64,000 nucleotides of DNA from an uncultured Desulfobacter sp. GTDB lineage: Bacteria; Desulfobacterota; Desulfobacteria; Desulfobacterales; Desulfobacteraceae. The DNA lies in NCBI RefSeq assembly GCF_963666675.1, contig NZ_OY762929.1:2914001-2978000 (forward strand). Reading direction: 5' to 3'. The position numbers were made by a program, and so were the translations under genes. Below, piece by piece: positions 34,800 through 44,845 of the stretch. The notes beneath the pieces are model-generated. The model did no database searches. It worked only from the letters and a program-made list of their open reading frames with translations, and was not told the DNA's origin. How positions within the stretch are numbered: the first letter of the stretch is position 1; each line of letters opens with the position of its first letter.

Positions 34800-34842
34800 T
34801 CGTCAGGGCAGGCACAGGGGCCTGCCCCTACAGGGACTGACG
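34800..34842. repeat. short palindrome related to the GTAGGGGCAGG family
   Basis: CGTCAG...CTGACG encloses GGCAGGCACAGG and CCTGCCCCTAC. The CCTGCCCCTAC arm, read in reverse as GTAGGGGCAGG, is identical to the start of the larger repeats at 32561 and 40378, so this looks like a short or decayed relative. Confidence 0.6.
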
Positions 34843-34865
34843 TTAGACCCATCCCGAATTTTTGT

Positions 34866-35294
34866 TTATGCGACCTTGGCCTTTTTTACAAAACCAGTGT
34901 TGGGTCCCAATGCCTTTATGGACTCCGTCACTTCGGTAACCACCTCCAAAAATTTTGAAGACTCTGCAGAAGATATCCAGGAAAACTGAACTCTGCCAGG
35001 TTCCACACCCATGTGCTCAAGAAGATCATTAAAGAGCAGAAATTTTCTGCGGGCATAATAATTTCCTTCCAGGTAGTGGCAGTCGCCAGGGTGGCAGCCC
35101 GATACCCAGACGCCGTCCGCGCCTTCTTTCAGGGCGGAGAGGATAAACTTTGGGCTCATTCTTCCGGTGCACGGGATTCTGATGACACGGATATTGGCGG
35201 GATACTGAAGCCTTCCGACACCGGCAAGATCTGCGGCACCGTAGCTGCACCAGTTGCACAGGAATGCAATGATTCTTGGTTCAAATTCAGACAT
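34866..35294 (-). CDS. mvhD: MvhD/FrhD-type hydrogenase delta subunit
   Basis: A 142-residue protein of the methyl-viologen-reducing hydrogenase delta family, which carries a [2Fe-2S] cluster and links electron input to HdrA. Conserved cysteines are seen in AFLCNWCSYGAADLAG, RIPCTGRMSPKF and SGCHPGDCHY. It ends the two-gene unit begun by the giant HdrA-like gene, 23 bases downstream of it, and AAGGAG precedes its start. No hydrogenase large or small subunit is present, so it probably takes electrons to or from the HdrA partner rather than hydrogen. Confidence 0.93.
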   Translation of the reverse strand: MSEFEPRIIAFLCNWCSYGAADLAGVGRLQYPANIRVIRIPCTGRMSPKFILSALKEGADGVWVSGCHPGDCHYLEGNYYARRKFLLFNDLLEHMGVEPGRVQFSWISSAESSKFLEVVTEVTESIKALGPNTGFVKKAKVA

Positions 35295-35317
35295 ATGTAT
35301 ACTCCTTTTAATTTCCT

Positions 35318-38300
35318 TTACGCTTCGATTAATTCCGTTCCTGAGAATATCTGGGCAAAAATCTGATCATTGTCAAAACCGTTCAAGTGAATTGCACCGG
35401 ACCTGCAGGAGGCGACGCAGAGCCCGCAACCTTTGCAAAGTACCGGATTGATTTCGGCTTTGCCTTTAAAACGGCCCTCAAGGGTAAATGACGGTGCCGA
35501 ATAGGGGCAGATGGCCACACACACCCCGCAGCTTGCGCAAAACATGGGATCGGCCTGGGCAACGGTGCCGCTGGTGTAGATATTTTCCCTTGCAAGTAAG
35601 GTGACGGCTCTGGATGACGCCGCCTTACCCTGGGCCACGGCTTCTTCAATGGGTTTGGGGTAATGGGCAAGCCCGCACAGAAAAACGCCGTCCGTGGCAA
35701 ATTCGGAGGGTCCGAGTTTGGCATGGCGTTCCACAAAGAACCCGTCATCATTGAGGGGCACCTTAAAAAATTGAGCCAGTCTTTCATCCTTATGGGGAAC
35801 GATGGCCGAGGCCAGGGTCAAAATATCCGTGTCGATCTTCAGGGGAACACCCAATACATGATCTTTTACCGTGACATAAAGGGAGTCACCCTCGATTTCC
35901 ACCACCGGTTTTTCATCCACCTTGTAGCGGATGAAAATAACGCCATTGTCCCTTGCTTTGGTATAGGCCAACTCTTTTTCACCGTAGGTTCTGATATCCC
36001 GGTAAAGCACGTACACATTCATCTCGGGATTTCGTTTCTTGAGTTCCAGTGCATTTTCAACGCTGTGGGTACAGCAGACACGTGAACAATAAGGACGTTC
36101 TTTTTCCCTTGAACCGACACACTGGATAAAGACGGCGGACTGGGCCGTTTCCAGTACCGGATCATTGCTGAGAAATTTTTGATCCAGTTCAAGGCTCGTC
36201 AGGATTCTCGGGTCTTTGCCATAGGCATATTCCACCGGGGTCATCTCTTTTGCACCGGTGGCAATTACGGCAATGCCGTGGTCGATTTTTGACCTGTCAC
36301 CGTTGGTGGAAAGTTCAGACACATAACTGCCCACAAAACCTTCCACATTTTCAAGGGTGGTGTTCAAGTGGACGGTGAGGTTTTTTTCATCATTTACCTC
36401 ACTGATCAGTCCCTGCAGTTCCATCTGGATATCTTCGCCCTTAACGGTTTTGAAAAGATTCAAAGCCTGGCCGCCAAGCACGCCTTCGCGTTCGATCAAA
36501 TGGGTTTCATAACCCTGGCGCGCAAGACTCAGTGCCGAGGACATACCGGAGATGCCGCCGCCCAGAACCATGGCCGCCTGGCCCACCTGGAGTTTGGCTT
36601 CTTTCAATGGCTGCATGAGCCCCACTTTTGCCACACTCATTCTCACCAGGTCTTTTGCTTTTTCCGTGGCACCCGCCGGATCATCCTTGTGCACCCAGGA
36701 GGCATGGTTCCTGATGTTGACCATTTCAAACAGATATTTGTTCAGGCCTGAATTGATCAGCGTTTCCTGGAAGAGCGGTTCATGGGTTTTGGGCGTACAG
36801 GCCGCCACCACGACCCGGTTCAACTTCTTTTCTTTGATCACATCCACCATGCTGTCCTGGGTATCCTGGGAGCAGGTGTACATGTTGTTTGTTACGTATT
36901 CCACAAAGGGAAGGTTTGCCGCATAATCCCGGACGGCCGGTACATCCACAACGCCATTGATGTTGATACCGCAGTTGCAGACAAAGACACCGATTCTCGG
37001 GCGTTCGTTGACCACGTTGATTTCGGGCACAACCTCCTTTTCCTTGGTGAGGGTATGTCGGGCCTGTCCCAGGATCTCTCCGGCAGCCGCTGCCGCCGCA
37101 CTGGAATCCACAACCGATTGGGGAATGTCCCTGGGACCCTGGAAGGCACCGCAAACATAAATACCGTCTTTAGAGGTATTGACCGGTGTGAAAGAACCGG
37201 TATCGGCAAAATTGGAGGGGGTCAGTTCCACACCCAGTTTTTTGGCAAGATCAACGGTTTCCGGCGGGGTTTCAAGGCCCACCGAAAGCACGACCATATC
37301 ATAAACTTCTTTGATGAGGTGACCGTCTTCACTGCTGTAGGAGAGTTCCAGATCCGTGGTGCCCTGCACCTCTATGACGGAGTGGACACGGCTTTTGACA
37401 AAATTAACCTCATGTTTGTCTCTGGCTGTATCATAGAACCGCTCGAAATCTTTGCCGTGGGTTCTCATGTCCATGTAGAAAATGGAGCAGTCAAGCTCAT
37501 ATGGCGCGTGTTCTTTTGCAATTACGGCCTCTTTGATGGCGTACATACAGCAGACCGATGAACAGTGACCGTTTCCGCAGCGGTTCTGATCCCTAGACCC
37601 GACACACTGGAGCCAGGCGATTCTCTTGGGTTCCTTATGGTCGGACGGTCTTACCAGGTGGCCGCCGAACGGGCCGGATGCGGAAAGAATTCGTTCAAAC
37701 TCCATGGAGGTGACCACGTTGGGGGTCTTCTTATATCCCAGGAAATCCATGGAAGAGGGGTCAAACGGAGTAAAGCCAGGCGAGAGAATGATTGATCCCA
37801 CGCCCAGTTTAAGCTGTTCGTCTTTTTCCATGTGGGTGATGGGGGTGAGCGCACCGGCCCCGCAGGCTTTGGTACATTCGAGACATTCACAGCACACCAT
37901 GCAGTTCAGGCATTTGTCCGCTTCGGCCTTGGCCTGTTCTTCGGTGAAGCCCAGTTCCACTTCGGTCATGCCGGATTTGCGTTGATCCATGGGGATACGT
38001 GCCATATGAAGTCTTGGCTTGGATTCAACATTGGCAGGGATCTCATTGAAGTCTTTTTGGGGAACATCGACTTTTTCCCTGCCCTCGGCCATATCTTCGC
38101 CATTGATGTACCGGGTAATGGAGATGGCGGCTTCCCGGCCGGCTGCAACGGCGGCAATGGCAATGGAAGCACCGGTCTGGCCGTCACCACCGGCAAATAC
38201 ACCAGGCTTGTCGGTCATGTAGGTGATGGGATCGACATCAATGTTGCGCCATTTATTTATTTCAACCCCGTCCACATCATCAAGGCATGCAGAATCGGTC

Positions 38301-39778
38301 TGCTGTCCGATGGCCGGGATGATCACATCGGCATCCAGGAGAAACTCGCTGCCTTCAACGGGAACCGGCCGTCGCCTGCCGGACGCATCAGGTTCGCCAA
38401 GTTCCATGCGGATGCATTCAATCCCCACGACTTTGCCGTCTTTTTCAACCACTTTACACGGTGCGGTCAGATATTGAATATCAATGTCTTCTTCAATGGC
38501 ATCTTCGATCTCTTCATTACGGGCAGGCATTTCGGCGCGGGTTCTTCTGTAAAGGATGCTGATATTGTCGGCACCCAGACGAAGTGAAGTTCTGGCCGCG
38601 TCAATAGCCACGTCGCCACCGCCGATGATCACCACATTGCCCTTGAGTTCGGTAAGATCTCCCAGGGCAGCATCCCTGAGCATATCCACCCCCGGCATGA
38701 CGCCTGGGGTGTCCTCTCCTTCGATCCCAAGTTTCATACCGTTATGGCAGCCGATGGCAAGGAAAACCGACTTGTAGCCGTCATCCATCAAACCGTCCAC
38801 GGTGATATCTTTGCCAAGGGCAGTGTCATATTGAATTTCAACACCCAGGCGGGTGATCCAGGAGATTTCCTTATCAAGCACATTGCCGGGCAGTCTGTAA
38901 TCCGGGATGCCGACTTTTAACATACCGCCTGCCACGGGAAGCTTTTCAAATATTTTGACCTGAAACCCGTCAAGGGCGAGAAAATAAGCGGCGGTCAGAC
39001 CGGCAGGACCGGCACCGATGATGGCCACTTTTTCATCCCGCTTTGTGATTTCAGGCATTGGAAGCTCATTTAAATCCACCTGATCCGCCACAAACCGTTT
39101 CAGGGTGCAGATGGAAATGGGCGAATCCACTTCTCCACGGCGGCAGGCGTCTTCACACGGATGGGGGCAGATGCGGCCGATAATGCCGGGAAGGGGCAGA
39201 TTTCTGGTAATAACTTCCAGTGCCTCTTTGTATTTGCCCTGGGAAACCATGGCCACATACCCATGGGCATTCACATGGTTGGGACATTGCTGGGTACACG
39301 GAGATTTATCTTTTTTTGTAATGGAGTATGCGCCGGGAACCGCCTGGGCATAGGATTTAAACGTGGCTTTCTTTTCCCCCATGCCCATGTCAAAGGCGTT
39401 GGGGAGCGTTACGGGACACACTTCGGCACAGTCACCGCACCCCGTACATTTACTCAGATCAATATATCTTGCCCCCTTGTTGACCGTGACTTCAAAATTT
39501 CCGGCACTGCCTTCAAGGGCTTGGATTTCTGCGTTGGTGATCAATTCGATATTCTGATGCCGCCCGGTTTCAACAAGATAGGGAGACAAAATACACATGG
39601 AGCAATCACTGGTGGGAAATGTCTTATCCAGTTGCGCCATCACGCCGCCGATGGCGGACGATTTTTCAACCAGATACACATAAAATCCCGATTCTGCCAA
39701 ATCAAGGGCCGCCTTGATACCGGAAACACCACCACCGGCCACAAGTACGGAGCCCTGCACTACACTCTCTTTTGTCAT
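35318..39778 (-). CDS. hdrL: giant HdrA-GltD/NfnB-HdrA flavo-Fe-S oxidoreductase (HdrL type)
   Basis: A 1486-residue fusion. Residues 1-130 begin a first HdrA (FAD motif VLVAGGGVSGIKAALDL, cluster motif CTGCGDCAEVCP). From about 150 to 580 an NAD(P)H-binding GltD/NfnB-like flavoprotein is inserted (IGAGPAGLTAAYFLALDGF, AIGCHNGMKLG). The first HdrA resumes to about 920 with CMVCCECLECTKACG and a Cys-rich CGNGHCSSVCC. A second HdrA follows (GGGISGMSSALSLARQGY), then a C-terminal ferredoxin pair (CASCGVCVAICP, CKGCGLCVASCR). This matches the HdrL proteins described in sulfate reducers, thought to couple NAD(P)H to a heterodisulfide-reductase-type bifurcation. GGAGGAAC precedes the ATG. Confidence 0.92.
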   Translation of the reverse strand: MTKESVVQGSVLVAGGGVSGIKAALDLAESGFYVYLVEKSSAIGGVMAQLDKTFPTSDCSMCILSPYLVETGRHQNIELITNAEIQALEGSAGNFEVTVNKGARYIDLSKCTGCGDCAEVCPVTLPNAFDMGMGEKKATFKSYAQAVPGAYSITKKDKSPCTQQCPNHVNAHGYVAMVSQGKYKEALEVITRNLPLPGIIGRICPHPCEDACRRGEVDSPISICTLKRFVADQVDLNELPMPEITKRDEKVAIIGAGPAGLTAAYFLALDGFQVKIFEKLPVAGGMLKVGIPDYRLPGNVLDKEISWITRLGVEIQYDTALGKDITVDGLMDDGYKSVFLAIGCHNGMKLGIEGEDTPGVMPGVDMLRDAALGDLTELKGNVVIIGGGDVAIDAARTSLRLGADNISILYRRTRAEMPARNEEIEDAIEEDIDIQYLTAPCKVVEKDGKVVGIECIRMELGEPDASGRRRPVPVEGSEFLLDADVIIPAIGQQTDSACLDDVDGVEINKWRNIDVDPITYMTDKPGVFAGGDGQTGASIAIAAVAAGREAAISITRYINGEDMAEGREKVDVPQKDFNEIPANVESKPRLHMARIPMDQRKSGMTEVELGFTEEQAKAEADKCLNCMVCCECLECTKACGAGALTPITHMEKDEQLKLGVGSIILSPGFTPFDPSSMDFLGYKKTPNVVTSMEFERILSASGPFGGHLVRPSDHKEPKRIAWLQCVGSRDQNRCGNGHCSSVCCMYAIKEAVIAKEHAPYELDCSIFYMDMRTHGKDFERFYDTARDKHEVNFVKSRVHSVIEVQGTTDLELSYSSEDGHLIKEVYDMVVLSVGLETPPETVDLAKKLGVELTPSNFADTGSFTPVNTSKDGIYVCGAFQGPRDIPQSVVDSSAAAAAAGEILGQARHTLTKEKEVVPEINVVNERPRIGVFVCNCGININGVVDVPAVRDYAANLPFVEYVTNNMYTCSQDTQDSMVDVIKEKKLNRVVVAACTPKTHEPLFQETLINSGLNKYLFEMVNIRNHASWVHKDDPAGATEKAKDLVRMSVAKVGLMQPLKEAKLQVGQAAMVLGGGISGMSSALSLARQGYETHLIEREGVLGGQALNLFKTVKGEDIQMELQGLISEVNDEKNLTVHLNTTLENVEGFVGSYVSELSTNGDRSKIDHGIAVIATGAKEMTPVEYAYGKDPRILTSLELDQKFLSNDPVLETAQSAVFIQCVGSREKERPYCSRVCCTHSVENALELKKRNPEMNVYVLYRDIRTYGEKELAYTKARDNGVIFIRYKVDEKPVVEIEGDSLYVTVKDHVLGVPLKIDTDILTLASAIVPHKDERLAQFFKVPLNDDGFFVERHAKLGPSEFATDGVFLCGLAHYPKPIEEAVAQGKAASSRAVTLLARENIYTSGTVAQADPMFCASCGVCVAICPYSAPSFTLEGRFKGKAEINPVLCKGCGLCVASCRSGAIHLNGFDNDQIFAQIFSGTELIEA

Positions 39779-40377
39779 TTAAGTTCCTCCGATGACATAA
39801 AGCATTCCAACCAAATTTGAATACGTCATTTTCCGTACGTATCTTCGGACAAGATTTTACAACATTAGCGTTCTATGCTCAGGGAGGGAGAGGGGATGGC
39901 GTTAAACCGGGTCGCCAGGCTGTCTTGGGGCGGTGAAGAATCAGAAATAGTGATTCGACTGCAACCCTTCAGGCAACATGACGCCTACCCAACCCAGGTA
40001 GGTTAATTTAAAAACTGCTCATGTAAAACCGAAGAGTTGATACATCTAATCATATTCCCTAAAATCCATTTTCAAAGCCATCTACAGCTTTGAAAGCATT
40101 GTATGTAAAAGGGATGGGACTATTTGTCAAAATGACAATATAAATATCTTCGCTGCATTCTATTTAATATTCCTATATTGAAGACGCGGTTTCATCCTAA
40201 AGATGTCCAGCATATGCGACAACACCGAATCCTTTTATCTTTTATGTCCTGTTCTTTTTTTGTTGTCCAAAACTATATGAACTATTTCTCCATTGAGACC
40301 ATCAAAATTTATAGCTTTTATATTAACCTGTCTTACACGCCTGTTGTGCTGGGTGTGGTAATTTAATGATAAGTCTT
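39779..40377. other. intergenic region without a supported gene
   Basis: About 600 bases. It holds the upstream region of the HdrL gene on the minus strand, then AT-rich sequence. A 62-codon frame at 40178-40366 (plus) has no ribosome binding site and no recognisable content. I see no repeat apart from a short CTACCC...GGTAG-type hairpin near 39990. Confidence 0.45.
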
Positions 40378-40491
40378 TTGGGCTTGGTTCCAACGTCGGC
40401 CATTGTAGGGGCAGGTCTCTGTGCCTGCCCTAACGGGGGCAACCACAGGGGATTGCCCCTACAAAAGATGGCCGATCTTATGATCAAGCCC
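40378..40491. repeat. palindromic GTAGGGGCAGG repeat, copy 2
   Basis: Nearly identical to 32561-32675: outer arms GGGCTTGGTT and GATCAAGCCC, inner GTAGGGGCAGG and TGCCCCTAC, with two enclosed hairpins. In this copy the outer arms pair better (GGGCTTG with CAAGCCC). The bases from 40492 to 40699 show no gene and lead to the stop of the sensor kinase. Confidence 0.85.
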
Positions 40492-40699
40492 AGTCTTTTA
40501 GATTCCATGCAGAGGTCCCAATGGTAGACTCTATCCCTGATTTGGTTTATGACTTTTATGACTCCCAAATCCCGGCCAGCGGCTGGCATTAATTATAGCG
40601 CTTTGGGGGGATTTCCGGTGAGGTATTGCCTTTAGGTCTGTCAATAATCCCGCTATAAAAGCGAAAGGGCAGCCCTATCCGTTGGGGAGTGGGGCAACG

Positions 40700-43600
40700 T
40701 TAAATCTTTATATCTTTAACGAGCTCCATCGCTTTTTTAAATTCAAAAATATCAATCCATTTTCTTATTTTGGAGACCATCCGTACCATATCGGCATCGC
40801 TTGCCATACCTTCTAATTGTGTCAATATTTTAGACGATTGCATATCATGCGTCTCGAGCGCTGCTTGCAGTTTGCCGATAACTCTACGAAATTCTTTCGT
40901 ATCTGCCTGGTGGATTCTTTCCGGCACCGGCGTTTTAATCTCTGCCAAAACCTGATTAATCGCCGTACTGATTTGTTGCAGCTCCGCGTCGGTATTTTCT
41001 AAAACATCACCAATCAATTGCATGTCCCGGTTTTGCTTTTGCAATTGATTTTCCAGATCACGGCATAGCGAAAACAACGCCATGGCACCGATGTTGCCGC
41101 AACTGCCTTTTAGAGTATGGGCCATGAGGATGGCTTTATTCCAATCCTTGTTTTTCATGGCATTTTCCAGATTCATTTTAAACCTTGCATTATTGTTTGC
41201 AAATGACCTGAGAAGCTTGTAATAGGCCGTGGTGTTTTTTCCGATTCTATTTAGTCCATCCTGGGTATTTATCCCTTGGATCTCAGGAATACGGACAACC
41301 GCATTGCTGTTTGCTTTTTTTTCCGACGCCCCCCGTTCCTTAGGTTGTATCCATTTTTCAAGGGTGGAGAAAAACTTTTTTATGTTAATGGGTTTTGTTA
41401 AATACCCTTTCATGCCGATATCCAATACCATTTTTTCAACGCCGCTCATGGCATCCGCAGTCATGGCAATGATCGGAGGAACATTGAATGCCTGATTTTG
41501 CATAATCAGTCTGGTTGCTGTAATGCCGTCCATGACGGGCATTTGCAGATCCATCAATATAATGTCATAGGGTGCTGCGGCCGATGCCAGATATTTGTCA
41601 ACACCTTCCTGCCCATTTGACGCAATATCAACAACAAATCCTTCGGACTCCAACAACCCAACCGCAACTTTCTGATTTACTACATTGTCTTCAATTAACA
41701 GGACTTTGGCGCCACGGATTGCATCGAGGTCATACGGTTTTTCACTCTTTTCGTCCTCGGGCTTGATGAGGCCTGGGGCTGCCCGGCCAAATGCTTTGAC
41801 AACGGTGTCAAATATCAATGACTGGCAGGCGGGTTTGATCAAAAAATCATCTACCCCCACGGACCGTGCCTGGGCCATAATTGCTTCACAGTCATAGCTT
41901 GTGACCATGATGATTTTGGGCTGTATTGTTTCCTTTGTCAGCTCTCTGATCTTTTTTGATGCCTGGACACCATCTATCCCCGTCATCTTCCAATCCATGA
42001 CGATCAATTTATACGGATCATCACCCTGCAAGTTTTCACCCACCTGCCGGATGGCGCTCTCACCGGAGTCAACGGCGTCTACGCGGAAATTAAAATCTTT
42101 CAGGTAGTTTTCCATGACAAGCCGGGCGGATTGGTTGTCGTCAACCACCAGTGTTTTAAGACCTTTCAGCTCATTGGGAAAAGCATCACGTCTCTTTTTA
42201 ATATGTTGCTGAACATCCATAGGTACAGTGAAGTGGAATTCACTGCCCTCTCCGTAAACACTGTTTACCCCGATCTGGCCTCCCATCATTTCGCAAAGTT
42301 TTTTTGAAATGGTCAACCCCAATCCTGTGCCGCCATATTTCCTGGATGTGGACATATCTGCCTGGGAGAAGGCCTGGAACAGTTGTTCCTTTTGCGTTTC
42401 AGTCATACCGATGCCGGTATCCTTTACGGAAAAATACAATAAAACCGTGTCGCCTTTTCGTTCCCGTACGCTGGAATGGATTTTGATTTCACCCCGGGGT
42501 GTGAATTTAACGGCATTGCTGGCCAGGTTTAAAAGTATCTGGCCCAGGCGTAAGGGGTCGCCTTTCAGCAGAACAGGGACATCAACCGAAATCTCAAATA
42601 TGAGCTCAATGTCTTTTTCTATTGCCTTGATGTTGATCATATTGGACAGGTTATCAAATACTGCTTCAAGGTTGAAAAGCGTATGGTCAATCTGCAGTTT
42701 CCCGGCTTCGATTTTGGAAAAATCCAGAATATCGTTGATGATGCCCAGAAGGCTTTGTGCACTGGCATTGATTTTGGACACATAATCTTTTTGTTTAATT
42801 GTTAAGGGTGTGCGCAAAAGCAGATGGTTCAGCCCCATGATGGCATTCATTGGTGTGCGTATTTCATGACTCATGTTGGCCAGAAATTCCGACTTGGATT
42901 TCGTAGCTTCTTCGGCCAGTTCTTTTGCCTGCTGCATCTTTCTTTCCGCACGTTTCTGTTCGGTGATATCTGCCAGCCACCCCAAAACCCCCTTTTCCCC
43001 TTCGTATTCCATGGTCATATACGTTGCAAGCATGGTTAGCGGTTCGCGGGCTTGATTATACACCTGAAGCTCCCAATTACGGACAATCCCTTTTTCTGAT
43101 AGCTTTTGGAGGATTTTTTCTCGCTCTTCACTGTCCACGTGTATATCGGTGACACGTTCCCCGGGATGCATTCCCAGCATTTCAATGCTGGCAGGATTTA
43201 TCATTCGTATAATCTCATCCACTGAAATGAAAACACAGACAGGAGAGGTGTCCAAAATCTTCTGGAGTTTTGCCTTCTCTGTCTGCAGCTGTTTTCGACC
43301 CCGTTCCAGCTCTTCACTACGTTCTTCTGCCGCTTGTTTGGATGCAATCAGCCTTACCTGCTCCACTTCCAGTGCCTTTGCCTGCTCTGCCAGTGTTTTT
43401 GCCCTCAGGGCGTCCTCCGCCAGGTTCATGGCGGCTTTTTGCTGGCGGTACATTTCATTTGCTTTTTTCGTCAGGTTAAGCTGCAGTCTTTTATTTTTCT
43501 GTTTTTCCATGAGCAGCGATGAAATAATGCCGGTAAAATTAACCAGGAATCCCACGAGATGATCAAATTGCTCGGGCGCTATTGTCGGGGCCTCCTTGAC

Positions 43601-44260
43601 CGCTTTCAGATAACTTTCCACCGGGAATCCATAGCGAATGGCCTGGGCCTTGAAATAATCCATATCCGGCGCCTGCAGATGAAACTGGCCGATGAAGGCA
43701 TTGGCCAGATGCACACCATTCACAATAATGGGAGAGGCACAATCCGTCATGCCGTTTTTACAGGTATAGGAGGTATATTGCATGCCCTTGTTGAGATCGC
43801 CTGCTAGTATGGTGTCACTTTCAACACAACGGCAGTTTGTTATTTTATTAACCCTGTGATAATCAGTACAAACCCGCCGCCATGTTGACTTCTGGAATAT
43901 TTCACCTTTCAGGTCCAAAATGGCGCTTGCAACGCCGACCGTGTCGCCATAATGTGAAAACAGTTTAAAAAGTTCTTTAATCTCTGCAAGATCATGTATT
44001 GAAATGGAATCGTCTGTAACCGGTGAAGATAAATCATTGTCACCCGGTTTTTTATTTGTAATTTCAGAAAGCTGTTCAATCTGTTCCGGATTATGGTAAA
44101 TGGGGTCCTGTCCTAACTGTTCTGCAAGATCATTGACCTGATTTTTTAATTCGATTATCCGCTCTTCCCTGCCCAGCATCAAATGGTTAAAGCGCTCCAT
44201 TTCTCCTAACCGGCTATTCATGCCAGCGCTTTTACTATTTTTAAATCTACCTGCGCCCAT
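40700..44260 (-). CDS. PocR-PAS hybrid histidine kinase with two receivers and HPt
   Basis: A 1186-residue cytoplasmic sensor. Residues 75-255 form a PocR-type ligand domain with its cysteines (CTDYHRVNKITNCRCVES, CKNGMTDCASPI). A coiled coil to about 335 and a PAS domain follow, then HisKA (FLANMSHEIRTPMNAIMGLN, phospho-His in SHEIRTP) near 460 and the ATPase (KDTGIGMTETQK, GGTGLGLTISK). Two receiver domains (phospho-acceptors in IVMDWKMTG and ILMDLQMPVMDG) and a C-terminal HPt (AHTLKGSCGNIGA) complete a phosphorelay. No transmembrane helix is visible. GAGGAGG precedes the ATG. The output regulator is not encoded nearby. Confidence 0.93.
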   Translation of the reverse strand: MGAGRFKNSKSAGMNSRLGEMERFNHLMLGREERIIELKNQVNDLAEQLGQDPIYHNPEQIEQLSEITNKKPGDNDLSSPVTDDSISIHDLAEIKELFKLFSHYGDTVGVASAILDLKGEIFQKSTWRRVCTDYHRVNKITNCRCVESDTILAGDLNKGMQYTSYTCKNGMTDCASPIIVNGVHLANAFIGQFHLQAPDMDYFKAQAIRYGFPVESYLKAVKEAPTIAPEQFDHLVGFLVNFTGIISSLLMEKQKNKRLQLNLTKKANEMYRQQKAAMNLAEDALRAKTLAEQAKALEVEQVRLIASKQAAEERSEELERGRKQLQTEKAKLQKILDTSPVCVFISVDEIIRMINPASIEMLGMHPGERVTDIHVDSEEREKILQKLSEKGIVRNWELQVYNQAREPLTMLATYMTMEYEGEKGVLGWLADITEQKRAERKMQQAKELAEEATKSKSEFLANMSHEIRTPMNAIMGLNHLLLRTPLTIKQKDYVSKINASAQSLLGIINDILDFSKIEAGKLQIDHTLFNLEAVFDNLSNMINIKAIEKDIELIFEISVDVPVLLKGDPLRLGQILLNLASNAVKFTPRGEIKIHSSVRERKGDTVLLYFSVKDTGIGMTETQKEQLFQAFSQADMSTSRKYGGTGLGLTISKKLCEMMGGQIGVNSVYGEGSEFHFTVPMDVQQHIKKRRDAFPNELKGLKTLVVDDNQSARLVMENYLKDFNFRVDAVDSGESAIRQVGENLQGDDPYKLIVMDWKMTGIDGVQASKKIRELTKETIQPKIIMVTSYDCEAIMAQARSVGVDDFLIKPACQSLIFDTVVKAFGRAAPGLIKPEDEKSEKPYDLDAIRGAKVLLIEDNVVNQKVAVGLLESEGFVVDIASNGQEGVDKYLASAAAPYDIILMDLQMPVMDGITATRLIMQNQAFNVPPIIAMTADAMSGVEKMVLDIGMKGYLTKPINIKKFFSTLEKWIQPKERGASEKKANSNAVVRIPEIQGINTQDGLNRIGKNTTAYYKLLRSFANNNARFKMNLENAMKNKDWNKAILMAHTLKGSCGNIGAMALFSLCRDLENQLQKQNRDMQLIGDVLENTDAELQQISTAINQVLAEIKTPVPERIHQADTKEFRRVIGKLQAALETHDMQSSKILTQLEGMASDADMVRMVSKIRKWIDIFEFKKAMELVKDIKI

Positions 44261-44752
44261 CTGTTTTCCTCCTCAAGCTCCTGCATAAAAAGCTTAACGT
44301 TCATTCAATGCAGAGATCAGGCAAAAGGATCTTTTTGTCAGCCGTTTACCCCGGCGTTTACGATACGGTTACGACAATTAATTATGGCACACCTCTCCAT
44401 ATAGAGGGGCTTTATGCCGGTTTTGATGATTTTGTTGAATTGTCTTTAAATTTAACAGCCGTGGGATTCTAATACAAGTTCAATTACGATGAAGCCCCAG
44501 ATTTGATAGCACACTCTTAATGGCGGCGGCACTACATGCCTGCTGAAGGCGTGCAGAACAGCAATTGCCTTCCCATCTGTCGTGTGCAGGATACCGGGAG
44601 AAGCCGCCGGATATTGTGATCTGTCTTGATACGCTGGCCAGTATTTTTAAATGGCCCAGCAAATACAGCCGCCGGTTAAATTCAGTTTGAACTCTTCCCG
44701 GCTCTCGATCGGATCATTGTCTATGTTTGTTTTCCCGAAATCATTGATACAC
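44261..44752. other. intergenic region with a 54-codon open frame
   Basis: Between the two kinase genes lie about 590 bases. A plus-strand frame at 44308-44472 runs from ATG to TAA and would encode a 54-residue peptide containing VYPGVYDTVTTINYG and GLYAGFDDFVELSLN. It lacks a clear ribosome binding site and looks like the tail of a larger gene. The stretch from 44480 to 44700 has no convincing gene. Confidence 0.4.
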
Positions 44753-44823
44753 AGATCTTTCAACTTTCGTTGGGGGCCGACGCCTGGGTATTGATAGAGC
44801 AAGGACCGCCCGTGGCCGTTAAA
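44753..44823 (+). repeat. structured intergenic repeat, copy F (right part)
   Basis: Starts in the right arm of the first hairpin (AGATCTTTCAAC), then CTTTCGTTGGGGGCCGACGCC, and the right terminus CCGCCCGTGGCCGTTAAAAG. The left arm is missing or diverged past recognition. It lies beyond the stop of the second kinase gene, in antisense orientation to that gene. Confidence 0.7.
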
Positions 44824-44845
44824 AGAAATTTATACAATTTGGGGG

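Noticed and set aside
40178..40366. 62-codon ORF in the gap before the sensor kinase
   Set aside because: It has no ribosome binding site, a random aromatic-rich composition and no recognisable segment.
40569..40700. GCGAAAGGGCAGCC stretch resembling a cyclic-di-GMP riboswitch core
   Set aside because: The second conserved half and the paired stems of that class are absent, and the position is downstream of the kinase gene, not ahead of a gene.
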